From Acanthosepion esculentum (lineage: Eukaryota; Mollusca; Cephalopoda; Sepiida; Sepiidae), in the NCBI GenBank assembly GCA_964036315.1, contig OZ038510.1, positions 83,440,319 to 83,504,318 of the forward strand: 64,000 nt of DNA, written 5' to 3'. Below the pieces are notes generated by a model, which saw only the letters and a program-made list of their open reading frames with translations, had not been told where the DNA came from and made no database searches. Positions 17,700 through 27,725 of this stretch are shown here, piece by piece. Position numbers and translations under genes: made by a program. The stretch's first letter is position 1; each line of letters opens with the position of its first letter.

Positions 17700-18480
17700 A
17701 AAGGATAACCCTAGCCCTAAACTTACCCTACCACTATCCCTAAACCTAACGCTAAAACCTAACACTAATCCTAAAACCTAACACCAACACTAAACCCTAA
17801 CCCTAACCCTCCCCCCTAACCCAAAACCATTTATCCGTTTTGGGTTAACCTAACACTAACCTAAATCCTAACTCTAAAGCTAAACCAAAAACCTAAACCT
17901 AAACCTAACCCTAAACCCTAAATCTAAACACTAAACCCTAACTCTAACCCTAAACCCTAACCCAAAATCCTAACCCTAACTCTAGAACCTAAACCTAAAG
18001 TCTAACCCCAACTCTAACCCTAAATTCTAACCTTAAATCCTAACCCGAAATCCTAACGCTAAAACCAAAACCTAAACATTAAACCTAACACTAAACCATA
18101 AACCTAAACCCTAAACCCTAACTCAAAACCCTAACTCAAAACCCTAACCCCAAACCATGAACCCTAAACCTAAATTCAAACCCTAACTCTAACCCTAAAC
18201 CCCAACCTTAAACCCTAACCTTAACCTCTAACCATAATGGTAAACCCCGTTAAACCTAAACCCTACACCTAACCCTAAACCCTAAACCTAAACTCTAAAC
18301 CGTAAACCTAATTCTAACTCAAAACCCTAAACTAAAACCCTAAACCTAAACCCTAAATCTAACCGAAAACCTAAACCCTAACCCTAACCTTAAACCATAA
18401 GCCTAAACCATAAGTCTAACCCTAAATCTAACCCTAAATCCTAACCTTAAACCCTAACTCTAAACCCTATCCCTAATCCA
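17700..18480. repeat. Degenerate telomere-like tract (CCCTAA/CCTAAA words)
   Basis: About 780 bp made of words such as CCCTAA, CCTAAA, CCCTAAA, ACCCTAACTCT and ACCTTAA on the plus strand (G-rich strand is minus). Perfect CCCTAACCCTAACCC occurs only in short runs, for example 17799-17812; elsewhere each unit has substitutions or one-base length changes. A single orientation is kept throughout. The CCCTAA motif is the animal telomere repeat; here it is internal, flanked by non-telomeric sequence on both sides. Either an old interstitial telomeric sequence or a satellite grown from such words. Confidence 0.85.
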
Positions 18481-19069
18481 TCAACAGATAACCAATTGGG
18501 AATATCAGCTGCTATAAACTTTTATACGCCCCTTGTGTAATCGATAACGACTCGGAATTGTTAATCGGAGAAACGATTCCTGTTGGTTTCTTTTATACCC
18601 ATTTCCATGTAAAAATATGAATCCACGTCTTCTCCCCCAGCTATGGGTTAATTACTAAGACTTGTATCACTTAAAGCATCATCATCCTTTATTCAGTTAG
18701 CACATTTTGCGCCGATGTTGTCACCACTTGCCATAATTGTGTTTGGAGTACTCCCTCGTATTTTTCTTCAAACAGAAAATCATATCGGCTGGTCGTTTTC
18801 AAATACCGTACGGTGTTTTTGCTTTCACTTGACCCTCATGCCCCAAGGAAAAGCGTGAACCCACCTCTTTTCACACCTGGATTTAATAGCAACGTAGACT
18901 TTGTACTACTTAGACAATTTCTTGCCAGAACGACAACGGGATGTAATATTTCCAACACTTTATTCACACGTTGTTACTGGCGAGGACTTTGCGTGTATAA
19001 CGGGAGATACCGCGACAGATTCGCTAAACATACCATACTGAAAAAATTCTCCAAACAGGATAAAAACAT
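18481..19069. other. No recognised feature
   Basis: Mixed sequence. An open frame at 18813-19088 (91 codons) has no recognised domain and is not supported as a gene. Confidence 0.4.
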
Positions 19070-19842
19070 TGAGCCTTTTATTGGGTGATTTAAAATTTTA
19101 AACGAAAACAGTAGTGAAGGTTATTACAATTTTTATTATCATTCTTCCTAACTGTTTTTACATTAACTATCTATATCTCGAGCCTTGTATTGGGGGATTT
19201 AAAATTTGTTATATCAGAATAAATTATCACCGACACTTGAGTTTGAACATAGATCGTCACTGAGCAAACACAGGCGATCCCATTATTGAATTAAGTAGAT
19301 CATTTGACCATAGAGGAAATGCATAAGTAGGAAGTCGCGTGACGTCTAAATGATTGCTATTTCTACTCTATCCTCTATTACTCTTCGGATCTCCATTTCT
19401 AGTCTATCCTCTATTGCTATACGAACCGCTATTCTCTTCTCTGTTCACTATACTATTCCTTTATTCGGATCAGTACACGGGTTACTTTTCGAGCTAATTT
19501 TATCAAGCAAGTACAATTTGTGCGAGTGATATTCAAAGGTGTCTGACACTAGTATTATTCAACGGCGTTACTATATTTGTAGCTGCGATTACAAAGTCTC
19601 TACTACAATGAGCATTACAGAAGTAACAACGGGTATTCGTTGACATTACAAAAATGTCAAACGTGTTCTCGTTGACTACAGAAAAAATTTCAACCGAAAA
19701 CATTAACGACTGCCGGGTCAATGAATGTCAAATGTTTCCTTGTAGGTTATTACAATTTCTATTACCATTCTTCCTAACTATTTTCACATTAACTCTCTAT
19801 ATTGAGAGGCTCTCGAGCCTTGTGTTAGGTGATTTCAAATGC
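19070..19842 (+). repeat. Direct repeats around 540 bp of unique sequence
   Basis: 19118-19205 (AGGTTATTACAATTTTTATT...GAGCCTTGTATTGGGGGATTT) is repeated at 19744-19840 with about 80% identity by eye and a small insertion. The tail (GAGCCTTTTATTGGGTGATT) also occurs at 19072-19096. The 538 bp between the two longer copies has no coding potential recognised. Ancient tandem duplication or solo ends of an unknown element are both possible. Confidence 0.6.
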
Positions 19843-20379
19843 TAGAAAAGTGAATACAAAAAAGTGTAATTAGTGATTTCCCACCAACGACGAATATTTG
19901 TAAATCCTGAATAAAAAAAGTGAAATAAAAAAATATGGAAGCATCAAATTTAATTTAATTTTTGTTAGTTTTTTTTTTTTAGTTTTGTTTTGAGATAAAT
20001 GTTCGAAATTTCATTTAATCGTAGCAGAGAATATCTGGGATTACGTCAAATGGTGTTTACAATCTCGCTAAGATGAGAAGGAAAATATTTACTACGACTT
20101 TAAACATTTCTCGACCGTTGTTGATATAATCCGTGATCTCATGAGAAGGAAGTATAAGAAAATACGTCGAACCCCTAATTTCTTCCTGTTACCTTCATCG
20201 AGACATAACCTTTTCACCCCAAGAATGACAACAAAGCCACTGCAACGCTCCATTGCGACTTTGTACTTTGCAACCCCAACTGCATCGTGTACCGGTGCCG
20301 AAAAAAACACGAGACGAAAAGATTAATGAAATCTTCTAGACGATTTGGCGAGATTTACCTTTCCTAAATAAAATAGAAA
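19843..20379. other. No recognised feature
   Basis: AT-rich; two overlapping opposite frames at 20092-20326 have no recognised domain. Confidence 0.4.
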
Positions 20380-21250
20380 TTTGGCCTTGTGGCCCACACA
20401 AGAGCCAACGAGGAATGAATAATTTAATTTGGTTGGAGTTACTGAGTGTGAAAAAATATGAGAAAAAGAAAAACATTATTAAGGAGAGAGAACAATAAAA
20501 GAGGAGAGGAATTAAGAAGACAGAAGATAACGATTGACATTGCATTTAATCATTTCATCCCAAGTAAGGCAATAAATCTACTAAGACGCAAGAAGTTATT
20601 GAGTGTGAAAGAATATGAGAAAAAGAAAAAAAATTATTAAGGAGAGAGAAGAATAAAAGAAGAGGAATTAAGAAGACAGAAGATAACGATTGACATTGCA
20701 TTCAATCATTTTATCCCAAGTAAGGCAATAAATCTACTAAGACGCAAGGGGTTACTGAGTGTGAAATAATATGAGAAAAAGAAAAACATTATTAAGGAGA
20801 AAGAACAATAAAAGAAGAGGAATTAAGAAGACGGAAGATAACGATTGACATTGCATTTAATCATTTCATACCAAGTAAGGCAATAAATCTACTAAGACGC
20901 AAAGATTTACTGCGTGTGAAAGAATATGAGAAAAAGAAAACATTTAGACAGAAGATAACGATTGACATTGCATTGAAATTTTTTATGAAACTTGAGAGTT
21001 CCAGAAGCGAGAAGTGCGAGAGAAGGAACTGTTAACACAGAACGGACATTTATATTTAGCAAATTCTACTGTAAGATGATGAGACTTGGCACCCGATTTA
21101 ATACTGTCCTTACATTCGTATAGTCGGGGTACCAAGACAAAAAGCACATCAGCACAATTTCTCATGGAAAGATTTATAGAACAAGCCACGGGCAAGATAC
21201 ATTATTACGGTGCTTAAATGACTGAAGCCGAAATACGATGTCAGGAACTA
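20380..21250 (-). mobile_element. APE-type LINE 3' part with tandemly repeated end
   Basis: On the minus strand, 21195-20983 encodes LVPRLYECKDSIKSGAKSHH, then LTVEFAKYKC and SSFSRTSRFWNS, the same blocks as in the LINE at 24260-24854. Further along the minus strand, an N.MSIVIFCLLN-type segment follows, corresponding to the FKC.VNR.LL C-terminus, but this 3' segment is repeated 3.5 times (see 20444-20960). Numerous stops. A motif TTGGCCTTGTGGCC lies at 20380-20394. Confidence 0.6.
20444..20960. repeat. Tandem repeat, about 155 bp x 3.4
   Basis: The words GAGTGTGAAA.AATATGAGAA recur at 20444, 20600, 20757 and (as GCGTGTGAAA) 20911, giving periods of 156, 157 and 154 bp. Each unit contains GATAACGATTGACATTGCAT and CCAAGTAAGGCAATAAATCT, i.e. 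the 3' coding end and the 3' terminus of the LINE read in reverse. The array is therefore an amplified LINE tail. Confidence 0.85.
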
Positions 21251-21424
21251 TATCGTTGCAAATTCTGCGTTGCATTTGTCAAGAATCTCTAAATAGAGTT
21301 AAACCTGAAAACTGATATTGCCTAGAAGTCGATAATATATAATACAGATATTTAACATTATTTTGTAAATTACTGTAAAGTAGATTGTAACACGTTTATT
21401 TATCATATCTCAGTTGTGACTTTG
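21251..21424. other. No recognised feature
   Basis: Short AT-rich spacer; possible further LINE remnant near 21260 on the minus strand (ILDK.NAEFATI), not secure. Confidence 0.3.
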
Positions 21425-21672
21425 TCTTTGGGCAGTTAGGGGCGGCTCCGCAACTGAGGAAATTTATACTGAGAGGTGCTCAGCCCTGGTGAAAAGCTGC
21501 CCGACGCCCCGCCCTCTTATTGCACCAGTAAGAGGGATCGGTGCACGCTTCGAGGCCAGCGCAATCGACGGTTCCGGGGTTCGGGGAATTTTTGTTCTTA
21601 GTCCTCGGGCTCCTCACATTAAACCGACCTTGTGTCGCAACGCGACTCCGTGGTATCGAGTAAGTATTAAAT
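21425..21672 (+). repeat. GC-rich short dispersed repeat, partial copy 3
   Basis: GC-rich island. Its last 80 bases (TTTTTGTTCTTAGTCCTCGG, GCTCCTCACATTAAACCGAC, CTTGTGTCGCA) correspond to the hairpin-and-tail part of the element at 7880-7945; the upstream part (AGGTGCTCAGCCCTGGTGAA, CACCAGTAAGAGGGATCGGT) differs, so this may be another subfamily sharing only the 3' end. Confidence 0.5.
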
Positions 21673-22828
21673 TGCTATAAAGTACAGTTGGGCCCTTTTA
21701 GCTCCAGAATTCTGTGAGAGAATTGAGGTCCAATTTCGCATTTATTCATATAGAAAATAGTTTGCAATTATTCTACTATAGGAACCATTGAAAATATATG
21801 TATTTGTTTTTCATTCTTATGTTTATATAAATATATTAAAAAAACATATATATATATCTCCCCCTAGTAAATATTTACATTTAGAAATTTTGCTCAAACT
21901 ATGTTAGTGATAGTTGTTTACACACGACAAAGGAGTTCCCAAAAATCCCTGAAAACATTCTTTCACTTTAATGGTCACTTATATTGAGAAACAGGAAACG
22001 CTAAAAACGCGGATACAGGAATCATTATATAATTAAAAAAACATTACTATATAATATAAAGAATCTATTTGAAATTATTTTACTGTAGAATCAAACTGAA
22101 TATTACGTTAATATAAAAAAGAAAAAAAACATCTATGATATTTATCTGTGAGGAAAACGTGATTTATTTGGGGAAAAATACTTACAAGCGTACTAATGTT
22201 TTCGCTTTTGTTGTTCTTGACACAACATTTCGGTTGTTGCATTCTCCGACCTTCATCGGGCGTATAACGATCCACGCAACAGACAGGAATTCCGAACTGA
22301 AACATTTATCTATTTCCGGGGGCAAACTGTTCTCGTTTCACTTATAAGAAATTTAAGCTGATTGACAATGTATCGTCTGCTTTTTGAGAGAAAACGCTGT
22401 GTTTAAACGTCTAAATTTCAAAAATATTTTTGGACTATTCCGATTTGTGGGAAAATAACTGCATTTGATTTACACTCGGAACCAATCAAAAGGTTTCCCT
22501 CCAAATTCCGAGAAGCAAATCTGGAGCCTATCTTGGTGAACAAATGAAAAAAAGAGAATTGAAGTGGTGGATTACTAAACACGTTCTAATAATCTTTAAA
22601 GCATAACTCTCAGCCGTAGCATTTAAACGAAAAAAAAAAAACAAACATTAATAATTGCACCCCTTATGATGATTTTAGAAAGAGATGGAAATTACTTGGA
22701 AAAAAGAAGTGATTCTTACTAATAAAGTGCATTTCTAGCTTTATTCAATTGTAACTCACGGAAAAAATATTCGTGAATATGAAAAGATTATGATAAAAAT
22801 AAGTAGACATAATGTTTTTAATTTATTC

Positions 22829-22830
<2 letters not shown>
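21673..22830. other. No recognised feature
   Basis: About 1.15 kb AT-rich sequence. 22200-22280 contains ACAACATTTCGGTTGTTGCA followed by CCTTCATCGGGCG, resembling in layout the TTTCGGCT...CCATTATC stem of the foldback elements, but not clearly homologous. Confidence 0.4.

Positions 22831-22875
<45 letters not shown>
22831..22875. repeat. (TA)n microsatellite, left of foldback element 3
   Basis: About 22 TA units abutting the terminus of foldback element 3. Confidence 0.95.
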
Positions 22876-22878
<3 letters not shown>

Positions 22879-23179
22879 AGTTTCATTAAAAACGACAGAC
22901 AATGTACTACGGTTAAGTTTTTTATTTAATTCTTCTTGTGTACAAACAAGAGCTTTCTTTGCTGGACAAAGTGTGTGTAAGAACTGTCCAAATGTTTTAT
23001 TTTTCCGAGCGCTTTCGGCTATACCTTTAGCCATTATCAAGGATGATTTGATTTTTCAGCTTAATTGTGTATGTGCATTATGTATATGTCTTAGTGTGTA
23101 GTAGTGTATCCTTGATAATGGCTAAAGGTATAGCCGAAAGCGCTCGGAAAAATAAAACATTTAGACAGTTCTTACACAC
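22876..23179. mobile_element. Foldback element 3
   Basis: Arms 22973-23044 and 23108-23179 are reverse complements over 72 bp with a single mismatch; loop 63 bp. The arm includes CGAGCGCTTTCGGCTATACC then TTTAGCCATTATCAAGGAT, similar to 5210-5245 of foldback element 2. The outer left end next to (TA)n reads GCAAGTTTCATTAAAAACGA, similar to the terminus of element 2 (ACATGTTTCATTAAATAATA). The matching outer right end is missing, so the copy is probably truncated. The near-identical arms indicate recent formation or gene conversion. Confidence 0.8.
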
Positions 23180-23343
23180 CCTTTTCTATACCGGTTTATC
23201 TAAAAGGATCTTAGGATGTTGCTAATACTGTTTATTATAAACAGAACATTTATTTAAATATTTGAGTCTATATGAATAACGTATAGCAATAAAATTAATT
23301 CAAATACTTGTCGGACTTTGTCCATTTCATAGTGTGTGAAGTC

Positions 23344-23345
<2 letters not shown>
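23180..23345. other. No recognised feature
   Basis: Short AT-rich spacer. Confidence 0.4.
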
Positions 23346-23417
<72 letters not shown>

Positions 23418-23419
23418 TT
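23346..23419. repeat. (TA)n microsatellite at SINE 3' end
   Basis: About 36 TA units with one interruption at 23399; it abuts the 3' end of the minus-strand SINE. Confidence 0.95.
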
Positions 23420-23632
23420 GTCATCTACAGACAGACTGTTTCGCTGTATCACAGCTCATCAGTGTGGCTAGACGTCCGGTTGCCTCTGGCTAGAATCGAA
23501 AACCGACTGAATTCGCGTCAGTCGGAAATTTTACCCTGAAGCCGTTGGCGCACGACAGAGAAGAAGGTGAATCTAAGCGTATTTAGATTTAGATAAACAC
23601 ACAGTGACTGAGAGAACTCGATTCGATTTACC
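23420..23632 (-). mobile_element. tRNA-Gly-like SINE, copy 2
   Basis: Reverse complement of the unit at 12230-12438. In its own sense, TAAATCGAATCGAGTTCT and CACTGTGTGTTTATC lead into the tRNA-like part (23548-23491; B-box-like GGTTTTCGATTC), then GAGGCAACCGGACGTCTAGC, CACTGATGAGCTGTGATACA and the end CTGTAGATGACA beside (TA)n. The tRNA-like part is more diverged than in copy 1. Confidence 0.65.
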
Positions 23633-23689
23633 GAAGAGTCTTGCATTATTAGCCGTAATAATCACTGTTTACAAACCCACACATCCTCC

Positions 23690-23914
23690 CCATATATATG
23701 AAAAAATATAGTTTTAAGGTATCCTATATTATGGAATAAAGTGATAGATATCAGAGATAGTGTGTATGTAAATATAAATATAATAATGAAAATTGAAGTC
23801 AGTCAGAGGCGACAGGCAGTTTCAAGCTAGACACAATCGTCAGGCGACCTGACAATTGCGTCTAGCATGAAACAGCATGTCGCCTCTGAGTGTTGACTTC
23901 AATGTTCACTTTTA
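23690..23914. repeat. Palindromic repeat P, copy 2
   Basis: Arms about 23784-23845 and 23848-23914 (AATTGAAGTCAG...GACACAATCGTCAGG and CCTGACAATTGCGTCTAGCA...TTGACTTCAATGTTCACTTT). The left flank (ATATCAGAGATAGTGTGTAT at 23748-23767) matches the left flank of copy 1. The right end runs into a short TA run. Confidence 0.8.
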
Positions 23915-24169
23915 TATATATATATAAGAAGGAAATTACTGGAAAGTAATTGAAACTCACCTGAAGCGAGCTGAATGTGTAATGCTCCTCATGCCAATGA
24001 CATTTCCACCGAGCTTCTCTACGGCATATGACTTCTTCACTGAATCTCTTTTGATATGTTCCTCTCGAATTTATATTTAAATTGGGGTCATCAGGAGAGA
24101 ATGTGCACTGTTTCGGGGCCTTCCTCTCTAGACAATCGTCAGGCCACAATTAAGTGTTGACTTCAATGT

Positions 24170-24172
<3 letters not shown>
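23915..24172. repeat. Unknown 200 bp followed by a repeat P end
   Basis: 23940-24120 is unrecognised. 24130-24172 (GACAATCGTCAGGCCACAAT, then AAGTGTTGACTTCAATGTTAAC) is a shortened repeat P that ends at (TA)n. Confidence 0.6.
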
Positions 24173-24243
<71 letters not shown>

Positions 24244-24262
24244 TACATACATATATATATAT
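24173..24262. repeat. (TA)n with CACA/TACA edge
   Basis: (TA)n at 24173-24234, then (CA)/(TACA) words and a short TA run to 24262, directly at the 3' end of the minus-strand LINE. Confidence 0.95.
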
Positions 24263-24852
24263 ATTTTAAGCGTATCACCCCAAGCAAGGCTGGAGGCCAC
24301 TATCACGCATGGGGTTACAGAAGGGATGGAAGAAGAGCAGATAGGAGTGGTAAAGGAGAGGATGTGGAGAAAGAGAAAGACAGTGGGTCGATCAAGGCAA
24401 GGGAGTTACAGAAGATTTGGAGCGAGAGCAGATAGGAATGAAAAGATGAAAGGATGTGGAGAAGGGAAGTGGATAGATCAAGGCAACTGGAGATGACGAT
24501 TGACGCTACACTTAAACCGTTGGAGATTGTATTTGTCAGGGAAACAGTAATAGGGAAGGGAGTTCCATAGGCGAGATGTGCGAGACATGAAGCTATTGGA
24601 GTAGAAGAGACGTCTACATCTAACAGTTTCAACGGTGAAGGGGTGGGAACGGGATGCCAGCCTCGTAGGACGTTTAAATTCATGAGGCCTAGGGACCAGC
24701 GAAAGCAACTCCTCGGAGCAATTACCATGAAAGTACTTGTAGAAAAGGCAGAGCGATGCAACATCGCGTCTGTTAGAGAGCAACTGCAGACGAGATGACA
24801 GATCAGGGCCAATCACATTGCATATCCGTCTCTGGATCTTATCAAGAACCCT

Positions 24853-24854
<2 letters not shown>
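24263..24854 (-). mobile_element. APE-type LINE 3' part, best copy
   Basis: On the minus strand, an open frame from 24854 to 24478 encodes, in order, LRVLDKIQRRICNVIGPDLS, QLLSNRRDVASLCLFYKYFH, GNCSEELLSLVPRPHEFKR, TRLASRSHPFTVETVRC, SFMSRTSRLWNSLPYYCFPD and YNLQRFKCSVNRHL, then a stop. This is the C-terminal, post-polymerase region of Jockey/CR1-like LINE ORF2 proteins. The 3' untranslated part (24477-24263) ends in GCCTTGCTTGGGGTGATACG and then (TA)-rich sequence. The copy is truncated at 24854, where (TA)n begins. It is the least damaged of at least six relics of this family here. Confidence 0.8.

Positions 24855-24918
<64 letters not shown>
24855..24918. repeat. (TA)n between LINE and SINE ends
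   Basis: 32 TA units. On one side is the truncated LINE, on the other the 3' end of a SINE fragment. Confidence 0.95.
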
Positions 24919-24921
<3 letters not shown>

Positions 24922-24995
24922 ATCCACAGACTGTTTTGCTGTATCACAGCTCTTCAGTGTCCGATTGCTTCACGCCGGGGTCGGTTTAGGAAAGT
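24919..24995 (-). mobile_element. tRNA-Gly-like SINE, 3' fragment
   Basis: GTCATCCACAGACTGTTTTG and CTGTATCACAGCTCTTCAGT match the SINE tail at 23420-23462; resemblance becomes weak after 24970. Confidence 0.6.
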
Positions 24996-25019
24996 TGTTT
25001 CACTGCGTCGTGCTAGACA

Positions 25020-25735
25020 ATATTTCTCTCCAATATTTGTCTCATCTATCTGACACATAAGTCTATCATTCGTCCGTACATTGAATATGGCTGCTAGATT
25101 TCGTCCTCTGCTTTTGATATGCATTTAAATATCTTTCATAAAATACAAAGAAGAATCTGCAATGTTAACCAACCTGATCTGGTATCTTGACGTCAGTCAG
25201 TTTCCCACCGCTCTAATATATCCGCCTTGTGCCTTGTTCTATAAATATTTTCATAGTTAATGTTCTGAGGCACTTTGATACCTTAACGTTATGGATTCAA
25301 ACCCATACTTTTTTTTACCGTAAGGTCCACACTTTTCAAAGCCCCGAGGACACTCGAGGTAGATGGTTACAATAACAGGCAGTTTATGCGTATAGAGTGG
25401 AAGATAACCCTAGACTTGAAAGGATTAAGATTGTAGTGATTGGGGAAGGATCATCTCGGGAGTCGTCAAAAACACGCTGTTTGAGTGGATTGGTGGCAAA
25501 GTTTCCTCATCTTACAGTTAAAGTGGCAAGATGGTAACACTAAGCTAAGAGTTTCTTATCTCGCACTTTTCACCTGTGGAACTCTCTTCCAGTCCCTTGA
25601 TCTCCAGGAAAACTTGATCTTTAAGAATTTAAATGCAATCTCAGTTGCTATATTACGTTTTCGTAATTCCTTTTGTTGTTGTTGCTGTTTTCTCACTTCT
25701 TGATGGCGGTATTGTCTTCCTTGGGGGTGTGATAT
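25020..25735 (+). mobile_element. Decayed APE-type LINE, 3' part
   Basis: Frames encode THKSIIRPYIEYGC (25050-25095), NIFHKIQRRICNVNQPDLVS (25130-25185), a degraded SHRSNISALC segment, then after about 250 bp of unmatched sequence an F.L.VELSS/WNSL-like stretch and KNLNAISVAILRF near 25620-25665, corresponding to the FKC.VNR block. Same family as 24263-24854, opposite strand, heavily mutated. Confidence 0.6.
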
Positions 25736-25789
25736 GAAAAGAGGAAAATAAAGTTACAGACAAATTAGAAATTTAGGCTGAAAATTGTG

Positions 25790-26275
25790 TACATGTGATG
25801 GTGTCATCAAACGTCAAAATTTCCATGTGGTGACGTCATCAAAAGTCAAAATTTACATGTGAAGGCTTCATCAAAATCAAAATTTCCATGTGATGACGTC
25901 ATCAAAAGTCAAAATTTACATGTGAAGGGTTCATCAAAATCAAAATTTACATGTGAAGGCTTCATCAAAAGTCAAAATTTCCATGTGATGACGTCATCAA
26001 AAGTCAAAATTTACATGTGAAGGCTTCATCAAAATCAAAATTTACATGTGAAGGCTTCATCAAAAGTTAAAATTTACATGTCAAGGCTCCATCAAAAGTC
26101 AAAATTTACATGTCAAGGCTTCATCAAAAGTGAAAATTTCCATGTGATGACGTCATCAAAAGTCAAAATTTACATGTGAAGGCTTCATCAAAATAAAAAT
26201 TTACACGTGAAGGCTTCATCAAAAGTCAAAATTTACATGTGAAGGCTTCATCAAAAGTCAAAATTTACAGTTTCA
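25790..26275. repeat. Minisatellite, 31-32 bp x about 15, with TGACGTCA in some units
   Basis: Units start AAAATTTACATGTGAAGGCT and end TCATCAAAAGTC; successive AAAATTT words lie 31-32 bp apart. In four units (near 25831, 25894, 25988 and 26147) the middle reads TGTGRTGACGTCATC, containing the palindrome TGACGTCA, the consensus cAMP-response element, while the others have GAAGGCTTCATC. The array is head-to-tail with no inversion. Confidence 0.9.
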
Positions 26276-26497
26276 ATGTAAAATTTAAAAGAAAAGAAAA
26301 AGAAAATTATTTTCTGAAGCTTTGTGGCCTTTTAAAATTAGCGGCAGTCGCCATTGCTTTTCACAAGTCCAAAACAACCTGCCCAAGATTGCGCGGTTGG
26401 AATAGCATTGTGAAAAAAATGAACGCAACAGAATAAATCAGAATTTGAATTCGGTTTCTATTTCAGCGTCGATAATCGTTACGCACTCAGCAAATCT
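26276..26497. other. No recognised feature
   Basis: AT-rich spacer; a 65-codon frame running out of the minisatellite is not supported as a gene. Confidence 0.4.
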
Positions 26498-26547
26498 TTA
26501 ATAAGGGTGTGGTATGTGTCGCCATAATCCGAACGCGGAATACCGTA

Positions 26548-26810
26548 TTTTGGCCTTGAAAAAAAACACTTTTTTAAAAATCAAATTCACCCCAAGCAAG
26601 GCGGTAAAGTCACTAAGACAGAGGTTACAAGATGTGAACGAATTAGAAAACAGAAACATTATAAACGAGCGAGAACAATAGAAGAGTAACCAGGAAGACA
26701 GTAGATAACGATTGACATTGCATTTACATTTTTGAAGATAAAAGGTAACTGGAAAGTATAATTCCGTAAGAGAGATCCACAAGCGGGAAGTGAAAAGAAA
26801 CTGTTAGTAT
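26548..26810 (-). mobile_element. APE-type LINE 3' fragment
   Basis: Minus strand: KCKCNVNRYLLSSWLLFYCS (reading down from about 26730) corresponds to the LINE C-terminus, followed by a 3' part with GCCTTGCTTGGGGTGAATTT (26605-26586), the same terminus as at 24277 and 9182. TTTTGGCCTTG at 26548 lies just beyond. Confidence 0.6.
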
Positions 26811-26944
26811 AGAATTTACGCTTACAACACAATCTATATACCGGTGAGACCTTTCGAGAATTTAATTGAAGATTTATACGAAAATGTTACCTTAAATAAA
26901 ATAAAAATTGTTATTGTCTGAAAGTGTGCTATATAAGATTATCA

Positions 26945-27725
26945 TTTTCTCATACTAGTGTTAACATAATTTTGACTCATTTCCTCATACTAGTTTTAAC
27001 ATAATTTTGACTTATTTCCTCATACTAGTGTTAACATAATTTTGACTTATTTCCTCATACTAGTGTTAACATAATATTGACTTATTTCCTCATACTAGTG
27101 TTAACATAATTTTGACTTATTTCCTCATACTAGTTTTAACATAATTTTGACTTATTTCCTCATACTAGTGTTAACATAATTTTGACTTATTTCCTCATAC
27201 TAGTGTTAACATAATTTTGACTTATTTCCTCATACTAGTTTTAACATAATTTTGACTCATACCCTCATACTAGATTTAACATAATTTTGACTCATTTCCT
27301 CATACTAGTGTTAATGTAATTTTGACTCCTTTCCTCATACTAGTGTTAATATAACTTTGACCAATACCCTCATACTAGTGTTAATATAATGTTGACTCAT
27401 CTCCTTAACTAGTGTTAACATAATTTTCACTCATCCTCTCATACTAGAGTTAACATAATTTTGACCAAACCCCTCTTACTAGTTTTAATATAATTTTGAG
27501 TTATTCACTCATACTAGTGTTAAGATTTTTTTGACCAATCCCCTTATATTTTTATTAACATTATTTTCACTCATTCCCTCATACAAGTGGTAACATAATT
27601 TTCACACATCCCCTCGTACTAGTGTTAATATAATTTTGACTAATCCACACATACTAATGTTAACATAATTTTGACCAATCCCCACATACTTGTGTTAACA
27701 TAATTTTGACTCATTCTCTCATACA
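26945..27725. repeat. Minisatellite, 35 bp x about 22
   Basis: Unit CCTCATACTAGTGTTAACAT followed by AATTTTGACTTATTT, 35 bp. Units up to about 27300 are nearly identical; from there to 27725 substitutions increase steadily (ACTAGA, CTTATATTTTT, ACAAGTGG). All in the same orientation. No coding potential. Confidence 0.95.

Noticed and set aside
17700..18480. A true chromosome end
   Set aside because: Unique-looking and transposon sequence lies on both sides and the words are strongly degenerate; it is internal.
18813..19088. 91-codon open frame as a host gene
   Set aside because: No recognised domain, no splice or codon evidence, and it lies among repeats; length is within chance.
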